Source of the DNA: CAYVTM01 sp964454645
GTDB lineage: Bacteria; Bacteroidota; Bacteroidia; Sphingobacteriales; Sphingobacteriaceae
Assembly (NCBI GenBank): GCA_964454645.1
Contig: CAYVTM010000008.1
Location: 1-64,000, forward strand
Length of the DNA stretch: 64,000 nucleotides
Reading direction: 5' to 3'
Shown here: piece by piece, positions 52,097 through 62,378 of the stretch
How the letters are laid out: each line of letters opens with the position of its first letter
Numbering within the stretch: position 1 is the first letter of the stretch
Program-made: the position numbers and the translations under genes
Notes under the pieces: model-generated
What the model was told of the DNA's origin: nothing
What the model saw: the letters and a program-made list of their open reading frames with translations, nothing else
The model's database searches: none

Positions 52097-54007
52097 TTAT
52101 TTGCTTAGAAAAAGGTTCAACAAAAGAATTATTATCATACCCGCTACCATAGCGAAAATATAAAAGCCCACTACCCCGGTTTGTAACAAACGCAGATTTT
52201 TAGAACTTTCTATTACGGCCTTACCGAATCCGTTTACGATGGCATCGATACCCGATTTATCCAATACTTTATAAAAGAATTTAGATAGGGCATCCAATGG
52301 TTTCACGATTATGTAATCATACAATTCATCGACAAAGAATTTATTGTATGAAAGATTATGTGCAAAGGACTGCGGCCCGCCATCTTCTGCAGGAATTTCC
52401 GCACGTTGTACATAGCGGTTATAAGCAGCTGCAATCGCTATAAGAACCGCAACAACCGACAGGCCCATTAACATATATTCGGTAGTATGATCCAGATTCA
52501 GATCGGGAATATAGGCCGAAGCATATTTTAAAGTTTCTGTCAGATAAGTATTAAGAGATTCGGAGCCTCCGAAAATCTGAGGGATATTTACGAATCCGCC
52601 TATTACCGATAATACCGCAAGAATAATCAGTGGTATAGTCATACTCTTAGGAGATTCGTGCAGGTGTTGCTCCTGTTCTTTCGTCCCTCTGAACGATCCG
52701 TAGAAAGTAAGGAACATCATACGGAACATATAGAAAGCGGTAAGCACTGCACCAATCAAACCGAATATCCAAAGCCATACATTTTCCTGATAAGCATGTG
52801 CGAGAATTTCATCTTTCGAAAAGAATCCCGAGAAAGGCGGAATACCTGAAATAGCAAGTGTTGCCAGCAGCATCGTTATGAAAGTAACAGGCAATGCTTT
52901 TTTGAGTCCGCCCATTTTACGCATATCCTGCTCCGAGCTCATGGCATGAATCACACTTCCTGCACCTAAGAACAATAAGGCTTTGAAAAAAGCATGTGTC
53001 ATTAAATGAAAGACAGAACCTGTGAAAGCACCTACACCTAATCCGAGGAACATATAACCCAACTGACTAACGGTAGAATATGCCAATACTTTTTTGATAT
53101 CGGTTTGGCTAAGCGCGATAAGCGCTGCAAAGATTGCAGTCGTTACACCCACAACAGCAATGATACTCATTGTAAGCGGCGAAAGTACATACATAGCGCT
53201 TGAACGGGCAATCATATAAATACCGGCCGTAACCATTGTTGCCGCATGGATTAAAGCGGAAACAGGGGTTGGTCCGGCCATCGCATCGGGCAACCAGGTA
53301 TATAAAGGGAGCTGTGCGCTTTTACCGATTGCTCCTACAAATAATAATAAAGTAATAGCCGTTAATACAGTGTCCCCCGAAACAAAACCGGATGCTTTAG
53401 GAAATACTTCTGCAAAATTTATACTTCCAAAAGTCTGAAAAATGAGGAATACACCCAGAAGAAAACCAAGATCTCCGATACGGTTGATGATAAATGCTTT
53501 TTTAGCGGCATCGTTATAAGCTTGATTTTTAAACCAAAATCCGATTAACAAGTATGAACACAAGCCTACACCTTCCCAACCGATAAACATAATCGCATAG
53601 TTAGAACCCAATACCAATAATAGCATAAAGAACACAAATAGGTTGAGATAGGAAAAATAGCGTGCATAGCCTTCGTCGTTGTGCATATATCCGATAGAAT
53701 ATATATGGATTAAAGATCCAACGCCGGTAATAATTAAAGTCATTAATACCGATAACGGATCAACCAGAAATGAAAAAGGAATTTGTAAAGCTCCGGCACT
53801 GATCCAGTTAAAGAAATCGAAAGTAAAAGCTTTTTGTTCTGAGCCGTTTAACTCAAAAAACATTCCGAGAGCGATAAGGAAAGAGGCAAACACAGTTGCG
53901 CTTCCGATAATACCAACCAGGGGTTTAGGAACACGTTTATTTAATACTCCATTGAAGAGGAAGCCAATTAAGGGTAATAAAGGAATTAACCAAACTAATT
54001 GTATCAT
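52097..54007 (-). CDS. nuoL: NADH-quinone oxidoreductase subunit L
   Basis: 636 aa. The distal antiporter-like subunit with the long lateral helix at its C-terminus. Landmarks FIGWEGVGLCSYLLIGFW, SAQLPLYTWLPDAMAGPTPVSALIHAATMVTAG, KKVLAYSTVSQLGYMF. Full length. Confidence 0.96.
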   Translation of the reverse strand: MIQLVWLIPLLPLIGFLFNGVLNKRVPKPLVGIIGSATVFASFLIALGMFFELNGSEQKAFTFDFFNWISAGALQIPFSFLVDPLSVLMTLIITGVGSLIHIYSIGYMHNDEGYARYFSYLNLFVFFMLLLVLGSNYAIMFIGWEGVGLCSYLLIGFWFKNQAYNDAAKKAFIINRIGDLGFLLGVFLIFQTFGSINFAEVFPKASGFVSGDTVLTAITLLLFVGAIGKSAQLPLYTWLPDAMAGPTPVSALIHAATMVTAGIYMIARSSAMYVLSPLTMSIIAVVGVTTAIFAALIALSQTDIKKVLAYSTVSQLGYMFLGLGVGAFTGSVFHLMTHAFFKALLFLGAGSVIHAMSSEQDMRKMGGLKKALPVTFITMLLATLAISGIPPFSGFFSKDEILAHAYQENVWLWIFGLIGAVLTAFYMFRMMFLTFYGSFRGTKEQEQHLHESPKSMTIPLIILAVLSVIGGFVNIPQIFGGSESLNTYLTETLKYASAYIPDLNLDHTTEYMLMGLSVVAVLIAIAAAYNRYVQRAEIPAEDGGPQSFAHNLSYNKFFVDELYDYIIVKPLDALSKFFYKVLDKSGIDAIVNGFGKAVIESSKNLRLLQTGVVGFYIFAMVAGMIIILLLNLFLSK

Positions 54008-54043
54008 AATTTTTTATTCGTATTGAGTTTTATCTCAGCTTAT

Positions 54044-54373
54044 TTATCCTTTTAATCTGTTTAATACATTAATGTCTATGGAACCGGTATTACGGAAGGT
54101 CATGACGATAATCGCCAAGCCTACGGCTACTTCCGCTGCGGCAACAGCCATAATAAAGAATACGAAAATCTGACCTGCCGCATCTCCGCGAAATGCTGCA
54201 AAAGCAGCAAGCAATATATTCACAGCATTCAGCATTAATTCTATAGACATAAAAATGATGATCGCGTTTCTACGGGTAAGTACTCCGAACACACCAATCA
54301 CAAAAAGCAATGAGCTTAATACTACGTAATGGGTAATGGGTACAGCTTGTATCGTTTGTGTAATACTTTCCAT
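54044..54373 (-). CDS. nuoK: NADH-quinone oxidoreductase subunit K
   Basis: 109 aa, three TM helices, with the conserved Glu in MSIELMLNAVN and AAEVAVGLAI. Overlap-free, 1 bp after nuoJ. Confidence 0.95.
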   Translation of the reverse strand: MESITQTIQAVPITHYVVLSSLLFVIGVFGVLTRRNAIIIFMSIELMLNAVNILLAAFAAFRGDAAGQIFVFFIMAVAAAEVAVGLAIIVMTFRNTGSIDINVLNRLKG

Positions 54374-54374
54374 A

Positions 54375-54875
54375 TCAGTTCAATTCTTTTTTGGCAATCA
54401 ATACTGCACCCACCATAGCAGATAATAGCAGTATAGAAGTTAATTCAAAAGGCAATAAAAATTCATTAAACAAAACTCTTCCTAAATTTTCGACCAAGCC
54501 TACTTCAGGTTTTTCGATCGTAAAAGGAGCAGTGCCCCCACCGGCCTGGCGGATAGCGGCAACCAATATCAGCATTAACATTCCTGCCGCAATTGCGCCC
54601 GCAAATTTTATCATATTCGATTTCCGGGGTTCTGCTTCTTTATTCAGATTTAAAAACATCATTGCGAAAATAATAAGCACCATGATAGCACCCATATACA
54701 CAATGAAATTTACGACTGCCAAAAATTGTGCATTCAATAAAATGTAATGACAAGTAAGTGAAAAGAAGGTCATAACCATATACAATGCGCTATGTATGGG
54801 GTTACGTGCCGTAACTACAAGCAGTGCAAAAATAATGGTAAGGAATGCCAGCAAATAAAATATAGTATGATCCAT
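54375..54875 (-). CDS. nuoJ: NADH-quinone oxidoreductase subunit J
   Basis: 166 aa, five TM helices; NPIHSALYMVMTFFSL and FIVYMGAIMVLIIFAMMFLN are the NuoJ signatures (TM3 pi-bulge region). Confidence 0.94.
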   Translation of the reverse strand: MDHTIFYLLAFLTIIFALLVVTARNPIHSALYMVMTFFSLTCHYILLNAQFLAVVNFIVYMGAIMVLIIFAMMFLNLNKEAEPRKSNMIKFAGAIAAGMLMLILVAAIRQAGGGTAPFTIEKPEVGLVENLGRVLFNEFLLPFELTSILLLSAMVGAVLIAKKELN

Positions 54876-54900
54876 TAAAACATTTAATAAATTTGATTTT

Positions 54901-55395
54901 CTAGTTTATTTTAGGTTCAAGTAATTTGTCTTTTCCAAAGATGAATGTATCTCGCTTATAATCGGCTTTTGCGATATTACCATCCAAATAGATCGCTTCT
55001 TTCGGACAAGCTTCTTCGCAGAAACCACAGAAGATACAACGCAACATATTTATTTCGTATGTTACTGCATATTTTTCCTCTCTATATAAATGCTCCTCTC
55101 CTTTTTTACGTTCGGCAGCTACCATAGTAATTGCTTCCGCAGGACAAGATAAAGCACACAAGCCGCAGGCTGTGCAACGTTCTCTTCCTTGTTCATCTCT
55201 TTTTAAAGAATGTAATCCACGGAAGTTTTCGGAAAATTCACGTTCTTCTTCGGGATAGAAAATAGTGGTTTTCTTTTTAAAGAAATGTTTCAAAGTAATA
55301 GCCATACCTTGAGCAATAGCCGGAAGGTACATGCGCTCCCAAAAATTCATTTTGCGTGGCTCTAATACTTTTTTACGATTTGATAATGATATCAT
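54901..55395 (-). CDS. nuoI: NADH-quinone oxidoreductase subunit I (two 4Fe-4S)
   Basis: 164 aa peripheral subunit with two ferredoxin motifs: CTACGLCALSCPAEAI and CIFCGFCEEACPKEAI. These carry clusters N6a and N6b between NuoG/F and NuoB. Confidence 0.96.
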   Translation of the reverse strand: MISLSNRKKVLEPRKMNFWERMYLPAIAQGMAITLKHFFKKKTTIFYPEEEREFSENFRGLHSLKRDEQGRERCTACGLCALSCPAEAITMVAAERKKGEEHLYREEKYAVTYEINMLRCIFCGFCEEACPKEAIYLDGNIAKADYKRDTFIFGKDKLLEPKIN

Positions 55396-55440
55396 TTTAC
55401 TTCATATAAATTCTAATGACGGAAGAAAGACCTTCTTCCT

Positions 55441-56463
55441 TTAACCTTTTATTAAAATTGCAATTCCCGTAAAGGCAATGTTTGCAATTGCTAATGGAAT
55501 TAATATTTTCCATCCCAATCTCATCAACTGATCGTAGCGGAAACGCGGTATCGTCCAACGTACCCAAATGAAGAAGAAGATGAATAATAATATTTTAACA
55601 AATAAAAATACGGTACCTAAAATAGCTGCCAGATTCGGATCAGCAATCAGATGCATCCCCGGATAATTGTAACCACCGAAATAAAGTGTTGCCATTATCG
55701 CTGAAGAGACGAACATATTGATATACTCCGCGAATAAGTAAAAGCCCAGTTTCATGGAAGAGTATTCGGTATGATGACCACCTACCAACTCTGTTTCACA
55801 TTCCGGTAAATCAAAAGGTGTACGGTTACATTCGGCGAATGAACAAATCAGGAATATTAAAAAGCCAACAGGTTGATAAAAAACGTTCCAGTTCATTCCT
55901 GATTGTTGAGCAGAAATTTCTTTTAGTGAAAGTGTTCCGGTAAGCATCAGTAGAGCAATGATAGAAAGTCCCATTGCAATTTCGTAGGAAATATTTTGCG
56001 ATGCAGCACGAATAGCTCCCAGCAATGAAAATTTATTATTCGATGCCCATCCTCCGATCATTACACCATACACACCTAAGGAAACTACTCCGAAAATATA
56101 CAATAAGCCTACATTAATATCAGCAACCTGCATTACAATTGTCCTTCCGAATAATTGTAAGTCTTGTCCCCATGGAATTACCGCAGAAGTAATACAAGCG
56201 GTAAACATGCTTAAAGAAGGGCCCAATACAAATAAAAACTTATTGGCATTAGAAGGAATTACTTCTTCTTTGGTAAACAATTTTATACCATCGGCAAGCG
56301 GTTGTAAAATACCCCAAGGGCCTGCACGGTTCGGGCCAACCCGATCCTGAAAAAATCCTGCAAACTTACGTTCTGCAAGTGTTGTGTACATGGCTATAAG
56401 CAAACTTACGCCTAGTATAAGTGAAATCAGAATTAATTTTTCTATGATGAATGCTATTTCCAT
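55441..56463 (-). CDS. nuoH: NADH-quinone oxidoreductase subunit H
   Basis: 340 aa. The quinone-chamber membrane subunit: TLAERKFAGFFQDRVGPNRAG, NRTPFDLPECETELVGG and WVRWTIPRFRYDQLM. Confidence 0.96.
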   Translation of the reverse strand: MEIAFIIEKLILISLILGVSLLIAMYTTLAERKFAGFFQDRVGPNRAGPWGILQPLADGIKLFTKEEVIPSNANKFLFVLGPSLSMFTACITSAVIPWGQDLQLFGRTIVMQVADINVGLLYIFGVVSLGVYGVMIGGWASNNKFSLLGAIRAASQNISYEIAMGLSIIALLMLTGTLSLKEISAQQSGMNWNVFYQPVGFLIFLICSFAECNRTPFDLPECETELVGGHHTEYSSMKLGFYLFAEYINMFVSSAIMATLYFGGYNYPGMHLIADPNLAAILGTVFLFVKILLFIFFFIWVRWTIPRFRYDQLMRLGWKILIPLAIANIAFTGIAILIKG

Positions 56464-56508
56464 TATTCAATTTCGATTAGCTATTCCCGAAGGAATGCGT
56501 TAATTCAA

Positions 56509-57513
56509 TTATATCTTCTTATGAAACATTTTTTTATTCGACTCGATCAATGCGGGATCTTTTTCAATCACCGGTAATACATGCGGCATATCGTAATGGT
56601 TCGATGCAATTACAGAAGTATCTTCGATTTTGCGCGGGCCTTCAATCACCCAATCGCTTGTTCTTTTTGTCTCGAAGCGGCAGGTATTACAAATAAATTC
56701 TTCCACCTCACCGTTACTATCTTTACGCGCCGTTACCCGCAACACGTCTTCCCCTTTATACCAAAGCACTACTTTACCCGAACATTTAGGGTTATTGCAA
56801 TCGCGACGTGCGTCAACAGGTTTTGTAAACCAAACGCGATTTTTAAAACGGAAAGTACGATCGGTTAATGCACCTACCGGACAAACATCAATCACATTTC
56901 CAGAGAAGTCGTTCTCGATCGCTTTTTCAATATAGGTAGATATTTCTGCTTTATCGCCCCGATTAAGAATACCGTGCACACGATTATCGGTAATCTGATC
57001 GGCAACATATACGCAACGGTAGCATAAAATGCAACGGTTCATGTGTAACTGGACTTTATCACCGATATCGATACGGTCGAATGTACGGCGTTCGAATTCG
57101 TAACGTGTATCTGCAACACCATGTTCGTAGGATAAATTTTGCAAATCGCATTCTCCTGCCTGGTCACAAACCGGGCAATCGAGCGGATGATTGATCAGCA
57201 GCAATTCCACCACACCTTTTCGCGCTTCCAATACTTCGGGGGAAGTAATGTTCTCTACTTCCATCCCATCCATTACAGGCGTTTGGCAAGATGCTACAAG
57301 TTTAGGCATCGGCCGCGGATCTTTTTCGGAACCTTTCGATACTTTTACCAAACAAGTACGGCATTTCCCTCCACTACCCTGAAGTTTGCTATAATAACAC
57401 ATAGCAGGAGGAACAATCTCTCCACCGATCTGACGTGCAGCATTGAGGATAGTTGTACCCGGATCTACTTCTGTTGTGCGACCATCAATAGTCACCTTAA
57501 TTTTATCAGCCAT
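56509..57513 (-). CDS. nuoG: NADH-quinone oxidoreductase subunit G, short form (334 aa)
   Basis: 2Fe-2S N1b (MCYYSKLQGSGGKCRTC ... ASCQTP), the His-Cys3 site (HPLDCPVCDQAGECDLQ), NRCILCYRCV for the next 4Fe-4S, then VCPVGALT. The region RDCNNPKC ... ICNTCRF resembles the start of the molybdopterin domain, but the rest (about 400 residues in longer NuoG) is absent and the gene ends cleanly. A short NuoG is known in this phylum, so this is not obviously a deletion. Confidence 0.93.
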   Translation of the reverse strand: MADKIKVTIDGRTTEVDPGTTILNAARQIGGEIVPPAMCYYSKLQGSGGKCRTCLVKVSKGSEKDPRPMPKLVASCQTPVMDGMEVENITSPEVLEARKGVVELLLINHPLDCPVCDQAGECDLQNLSYEHGVADTRYEFERRTFDRIDIGDKVQLHMNRCILCYRCVYVADQITDNRVHGILNRGDKAEISTYIEKAIENDFSGNVIDVCPVGALTDRTFRFKNRVWFTKPVDARRDCNNPKCSGKVVLWYKGEDVLRVTARKDSNGEVEEFICNTCRFETKRTSDWVIEGPRKIEDTSVIASNHYDMPHVLPVIEKDPALIESNKKMFHKKI

Positions 57514-57624
57514 CTTAAATAAGATTTCTTTTATCAGATTTTTTAGGACATTCCTGTTCCGTAAAATTTATCTTTGATAATTGTTTTACTTTTAATTGAT
57601 GTCGGTTTTTTCCTTCATCTATAA

Positions 57625-58968
57625 TTATGCTAATACAGCATGCTTATCCGAAATTCCGTAATTGCGTTCCAAACACAATTTCGGCTCGTTCACATGCCAT
57701 TCAAATTCATCTCTGAAATGTCGTATTGCACTGGCAACGGGCCATGCAGCAGCATCACCCAATGGGCAAATAGTATTTCCTTCAATCTTTTTAGATACAT
57801 CCACCAATAAATCGATGTCGCTCATTTTACCATGACCGTATTCCAAACGATGCAATATTTTTTCCATCCATCCGGTTCCTTCCCTGCAAGGAGAACATTG
57901 TCCGCAGGATTCGTGATGATAGAAGCGTGCAAAGTTCCAGGTATTGCGAACAATGCAGCTATCTTCATCATAAACAATAAATCCACCCGAGCCCAACATC
58001 GTTCCACTCACAAATCCTCCGTCGGATAAGGATTCGTACGACATTAGCCGTGCCTCATTATCGGCAGTCTTTAAAATTAAATTCGCAGGTAAGATAGGAA
58101 CGGAAGAACCTCCGGCAACAACTGCTTTTAATTTTTTTCCGTTCTTAATACCACCACAATATTTATCGGAATAGATAAACTCTTCTACCGGCACACCCAA
58201 TTCGATTTCATATACCCCCGGTTTATTAATGTGTCCGCCCGCGGAAATCAATTTTGTTCCGGTGCTTCTTCCGATACCTATCTTTGCATATTCATCACCA
58301 CCCATATTTATAATAGGAGCAACAGTAGCGATAGTTTCGACATTATTTACAACAGTCGGGCAAGCATATAAACCTGCAACCGCGGGAAAGGGAGGTTTGA
58401 TACGCGGATTACCCCGCTTGCCTTCCAGCGATTCGAGTAATGCGGTTTCTTCTCCACAGATATATGCCCCCGCTCCGGGATGAACATATAGATCTAAATT
58501 ATACCCGCTTCCTAAAATATTTTTTCCCAGCCATCCGTTCGCGTACGCTTCCGCGATTGCTTTTTCAAGAATGCGAAGTACATAAAAATATTCTCCACGG
58601 ATATAGATGTATGAAGTATTTGCACCTAATGCATAACTCGAGGTAATCATACCTTCGATGAGTGCATGAGGAATTTTTTCCATCAGATAACGGTCTTTAA
58701 AGGTTCCCGGCTCCGACTCATCCGCATTACAAACCAGATAACGGGGTCTGCCTTCCGGCTTAGCCAGGAAACTCCATTTCATTCCTGTTGGAAATCCTGC
58801 ACCACCACGGCCTCTTAATCCCGATTTTTTAACTTCTTCCACAACATCATCGGGAGACATTGTTTTCAGTGCCTTCTCGACCGAACAATAACCGCCCTTC
58901 GCACGATATACTTCGTAGGTATTAATGTTGGGTTCGTTGATGTGTTCTAATAATATTTTTTTCGCCAT
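57625..58968 (-). CDS. nuoF: NADH-quinone oxidoreductase subunit F (NADH/FMN)
   Basis: 447 aa. NADH site GRGGAGFPTGMKWS, FMN segment GAYICGEETALLESLEG and N3 cluster ESCGQCSPCREGTG. Electrons enter complex I here. The gap to nuoG is 111 bp, larger than the others. Confidence 0.96.
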   Translation of the reverse strand: MAKKILLEHINEPNINTYEVYRAKGGYCSVEKALKTMSPDDVVEEVKKSGLRGRGGAGFPTGMKWSFLAKPEGRPRYLVCNADESEPGTFKDRYLMEKIPHALIEGMITSSYALGANTSYIYIRGEYFYVLRILEKAIAEAYANGWLGKNILGSGYNLDLYVHPGAGAYICGEETALLESLEGKRGNPRIKPPFPAVAGLYACPTVVNNVETIATVAPIINMGGDEYAKIGIGRSTGTKLISAGGHINKPGVYEIELGVPVEEFIYSDKYCGGIKNGKKLKAVVAGGSSVPILPANLILKTADNEARLMSYESLSDGGFVSGTMLGSGGFIVYDEDSCIVRNTWNFARFYHHESCGQCSPCREGTGWMEKILHRLEYGHGKMSDIDLLVDVSKKIEGNTICPLGDAAAWPVASAIRHFRDEFEWHVNEPKLCLERNYGISDKHAVLA

Positions 58969-58989
58969 TAGTATTTTAATTTAATGGTA

Positions 58990-59508
58990 TTAATCCTGAT
59001 CCGTATAAGCCCTTTGTTTTCCTGAAGCTTTCAGTTGTTCCAATAAAGCATCTGTTTTTTCATGTGTAAGATTTTCATAATAATCTTTACCGCATTGTAG
59101 CATAGGAGCTGTTCCGCAAGATCCGAGGCATTCAACTTCTTTCAAAGTAAACATACCGTCGGGCGTTGTTTCTCCTACTTTTATATTTAATTTCTTTTCA
59201 AGATATGCAATCAATTCTTCTGCACCGTTAATAGCGCATGAGCCTGTATGACAAACGTCCAATACACATTTACCGACAGGCTTTAAGTTAAACATCGAAT
59301 AAAAAGAGGCAACTTCATATACCTCTATCGGTTTAATCGACAACAGAGATGCTACATAATCCATTGTTTCCGTACTCAACCATCCACCGAACTCCGCTTG
59401 TGCTATATGCAGTACCGGAATTAATGCCGACTTCTGACGGCCTTCCGGATAACGTTGAATCATCTTGTCGATTAATTCCAAAGATTCTTTTGAAAAATTA
59501 ATATCCAT
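58990..59508 (-). CDS. nuoE: NADH-quinone oxidoreductase subunit E
   Basis: 172 aa thioredoxin-like 2Fe-2S protein; ligands are in CHTGSCAINGA and CLGSCGTAPM. Confidence 0.95.
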   Translation of the reverse strand: MDINFSKESLELIDKMIQRYPEGRQKSALIPVLHIAQAEFGGWLSTETMDYVASLLSIKPIEVYEVASFYSMFNLKPVGKCVLDVCHTGSCAINGAEELIAYLEKKLNIKVGETTPDGMFTLKEVECLGSCGTAPMLQCGKDYYENLTHEKTDALLEQLKASGKQRAYTDQD

Positions 59509-59535
59509 ATTCTGTAAAAATATTTTCTAAATTAA

Positions 59536-60744
59536 TTACGCATCCAACTCTCCGGCAATTACATTCAGGCTACTCATAGTCATGATAGCATCCGAAAGTA
59601 AAGAGCCTTTTATCATTTCGGCATAAGCCTGATAATTAATAAAACTGGGGCGACGGAAATGCAGGCGATACGGAGAACGGCCTCCTTCAGAAATCAGGTA
59701 GAAACCCAATTCTCCATTTCCACCTTCTACCGAATGATATACTTCTCCTTTCGGAATATCCACTTCTCCCATCACGATTTTGAAATGATAAATCAATGCT
59801 TCCATTTTATTGTAAACATCTTCTTTCGGAGGGAGATAAAATTCAGGGACATCTGCATGATAGATTCCTGAAGTATCTTTTTTCAGTTTTGCGAATGCCT
59901 GTTCAATAATGCGCAGGCTTTGCCATATTTCTTCGTTACGCACCAAGTACCGGTCGTATGTATCGCCATTTGTACCTACGGGAATTTCGAAATCGAATTC
60001 ATCGTAAGAAGAATAAGGGTTCATAGCACGAACATCGTAATCTACACCTGCCGCGCGCAAACAAGGACCGGTAAAACCATAGTTCAACGCTCTTTCGGCA
60101 GAAATAGCACCGACGTCTTTGGTACGATCGATAAAAATTCTATTACGATTGAAAAGATCTTCGAAAGATTTCATCACGGGAGGAAAATCTTTGATAAACT
60201 TATCGATTTTGCGTATTGCCGTTTCGTTGAAATCGCGTTCGAAGCCGCCTACTCTTCCAATGTTGGTCGTTAGGCGCGCTCCGCAAATCTCTTCGTAAAT
60301 TTCATAAATATTTTCGCGTTCCTGCATCAGGTATAGGAAACCCGTGAAGGCACCGCTATCCACTCCTAAAATTCCGTTACATATTAAATGATCGGAAATT
60401 CTCGCGAGTTCCATAATAATCACACGCATGTAATCCACGCGTTTAGGCATTTCAACACCTAACAATTTCTCGACGGTCAGGTGCCATCCGAAATTGTTGA
60501 TAGGAGAAGAGCAGTAATTCAGGCGGTCGGTAAGGGGCGTTATCTGGTAATAAGGGCGATGTTCAGCAATTTTTTCAAAGGCACGATGGATATACCCGAT
60601 GGTAGATGTAGCATCTACAATCCGTTCTCCATCCATTTCCAGAATATTCTGGAATACACCATGTGTTGCCGGATGTGTAGGCCCGAGATTTAATGTGGTG
60701 GTTTCTCTTTGTGATGAATCGTCTCCTAATTGTATATGCGCCAT
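59536..60744 (-). CDS. nuoD: NADH-quinone oxidoreductase subunit D
   Basis: 402 aa 49-kDa subunit, quinone-binding; GPTHPATHGVFQNILEMDGE, IGYIHRAFEK and the C-terminal YRLHFRRPSFINYQA. Separate from nuoC, as in most Bacteroidota. Confidence 0.96.
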   Translation of the reverse strand: MAHIQLGDDSSQRETTTLNLGPTHPATHGVFQNILEMDGERIVDATSTIGYIHRAFEKIAEHRPYYQITPLTDRLNYCSSPINNFGWHLTVEKLLGVEMPKRVDYMRVIIMELARISDHLICNGILGVDSGAFTGFLYLMQERENIYEIYEEICGARLTTNIGRVGGFERDFNETAIRKIDKFIKDFPPVMKSFEDLFNRNRIFIDRTKDVGAISAERALNYGFTGPCLRAAGVDYDVRAMNPYSSYDEFDFEIPVGTNGDTYDRYLVRNEEIWQSLRIIEQAFAKLKKDTSGIYHADVPEFYLPPKEDVYNKMEALIYHFKIVMGEVDIPKGEVYHSVEGGNGELGFYLISEGGRSPYRLHFRRPSFINYQAYAEMIKGSLLSDAIMTMSSLNVIAGELDA

Positions 60745-60800
60745 AAAAGGAATTTTAAAAAATTCAGGATGATGCCGGTTCGGGGCACATCCGCAATATA

Positions 60801-61298
60801 TTATCTTCCGAAGAAGCTGTCGTTTTTATCAATACGGTTAGGGTCTTCCAGAGGAAATTCTTTTCGCATCGGGAAAGCCACCATATCATCCACATTCAGA
60901 ATACGTTTTAAATTCGGATGGCCTTCGAATATAATTCCGTAAAAATCGTAAGTTTCTCTTTCCTGCCAATTGGCGGTAGCGAACAATTTTGTAGCGGTAG
61001 GGATTCGTGGGCTTGATTCCGGTAAAAAAACTTTAATACGTAATCGGAAATTATGGATGAGGCTATGCAGATGATAAACTACTGCAAGCTGTTTATTGTC
61101 GGGATAATGGACACCGCAAAGATCGGTCATGAATTGGAATTGAAACTCCTTATGATTGTATAAGAAATCCAACAAATCCGTAATTACCTCTTTGCTTGCT
61201 GTAAAAGTAAATAAGTTATAAGGTTCTTCGAAAGCGGAAAGATCCTTCGCGAATTTTTCCTGTAATTCGCTTATCAGTTGTTCTTTGTTGATAGCCAT
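60801..61298 (-). CDS. nuoC: NADH-quinone oxidoreductase subunit C
   Basis: 165 aa 30-kDa subunit; ATANWQERETYDFYGIIFEGHPNLKRIL and MRKEFPLED. Two bp after nuoB. Confidence 0.95.
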   Translation of the reverse strand: MAINKEQLISELQEKFAKDLSAFEEPYNLFTFTASKEVITDLLDFLYNHKEFQFQFMTDLCGVHYPDNKQLAVVYHLHSLIHNFRLRIKVFLPESSPRIPTATKLFATANWQERETYDFYGIIFEGHPNLKRILNVDDMVAFPMRKEFPLEDPNRIDKNDSFFGR

Positions 61299-61300
61299 CT

Positions 61301-61843
61301 CTATTGTATTCCGTACTTAGCCATTAATTCCTGGTATTGAGGGAGATTTCTTCTTCTCATTGGTTCGTTTTTTACCAAATCCTGAATGCGGTTAAATCCG
61401 TCGATAATTGCTTCGGGGCGGGGAGGGCATCCGGGAACATATACATCAACCGGAATAACTTCATCGATACCTTGCAAAACCGAATAGGTATCGAAGATAC
61501 CACCCGAAGAAGCGCAGGCTCCCACAGCAATTACCCAGCGGGGTTCGGCCATTTGTAAATAAACCTGTCGTAAAACCGGGCCCATTTTTTTTGCTATCGT
61601 ACCCATTACCATGAGCAGGTCGGCCTGACGTGGAGAGAAGCTGGGGCGTTCGGAGCCGAAGCGTGCAAAATCATAATGAGCTCCCATGGTTGCCATGAAT
61701 TCTATACCACAGCAAGAAGTTGCAAAAGGTAATGGCCATAAAGAATGCGAACGCGCTAAGCCTACCACTTTATCTAAACGAGTAGCGAAGAATCCGGATC
61801 CCTCTACCCCTTCCGGCGCTTCTACTATTTTGATGTCGCTCAT
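61301..61843 (-). CDS. nuoB: NADH-quinone oxidoreductase subunit B (N2 cluster)
   Basis: 180 aa PSST subunit. Cluster N2 ligands: the tandem Cys in TSCCGIEFMA, GACASSGG and VPGCPPRPEA. Confidence 0.96.
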   Translation of the reverse strand: MSDIKIVEAPEGVEGSGFFATRLDKVVGLARSHSLWPLPFATSCCGIEFMATMGAHYDFARFGSERPSFSPRQADLLMVMGTIAKKMGPVLRQVYLQMAEPRWVIAVGACASSGGIFDTYSVLQGIDEVIPVDVYVPGCPPRPEAIIDGFNRIQDLVKNEPMRRRNLPQYQELMAKYGIQ

Positions 61844-61951
61844 AGCAATTATATTAAATTAAAAACTCATCCCTGCTTATGCAAATGGATGAGTAGCAAA
61901 GTTACAACATTTATTTTTTTAAAGGATTTATAAGCGCATTAAATATCTTAT

Positions 61952-62323
61952 TTATTCCCAGTCTAAAGCACCTTTTTTTAATACATAAATAAAGCCTGCC
62001 ATCAATAACCCGATAAACACAAACATTTCGATAAAACCTTGCATCCCAAACTCTCTGAAATTCACAGCCCAGGGGTACATAAAGATTACTTCGATATCGA
62101 AGATTACGAAGATAATTGCTACCAAAAAATACTTTACGGAAATAGGTGAACGTGCATTTCCCTGTTGTTCTATTCCACACTCGAAATTCTCGAGTTTATC
62201 GGCAGTCTTACGTTTCGGACCTATTTTGTGAGTAAAGAACATGGTAACCGCTACAAATCCGACAGCAGCTATAATCTGCAATACAATCGGAAAATAATCG
62301 AATGGTAAATTACTTGTTTCCAT
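61952..62323 (-). CDS. nuoA: NADH-quinone oxidoreductase subunit A
   Basis: 123 aa, three TM helices; ENFECGIEQQGNARSPISVKYFL and FVIFDIEVIFMYPWAV are typical. First gene of the operon, 9 bp after the leader hairpin. Confidence 0.95.
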   Translation of the reverse strand: METSNLPFDYFPIVLQIIAAVGFVAVTMFFTHKIGPKRKTADKLENFECGIEQQGNARSPISVKYFLVAIIFVIFDIEVIFMYPWAVNFREFGMQGFIEMFVFIGLLMAGFIYVLKKGALDWE

Positions 62324-62331
62324 AGCTCATA

Positions 62332-62370
62332 AATGAGAGATGCCACCTTTGTTTAAGATGGCATCTCATT
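62332..62370 (-). promoter_or_regulatory. Hairpin in the predicted nuo leader
   Basis: On the minus strand AATGAGATGCCA... pairs with TGGCATCTCTCATT, with a 2-nt bulge. It ends 9 bases before the nuoA ATG. It may serve both as end of the TPR transcript and as a structured nuo 5' end. Confidence 0.6.
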
Positions 62371-62378
62371 AAACGATA

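Noticed and set aside
56509..57513. Truncated nuoG caused by mutation
   Set aside because: The operon is otherwise intact, no remnant of the missing domain follows, and short NuoG proteins are usual for this group.
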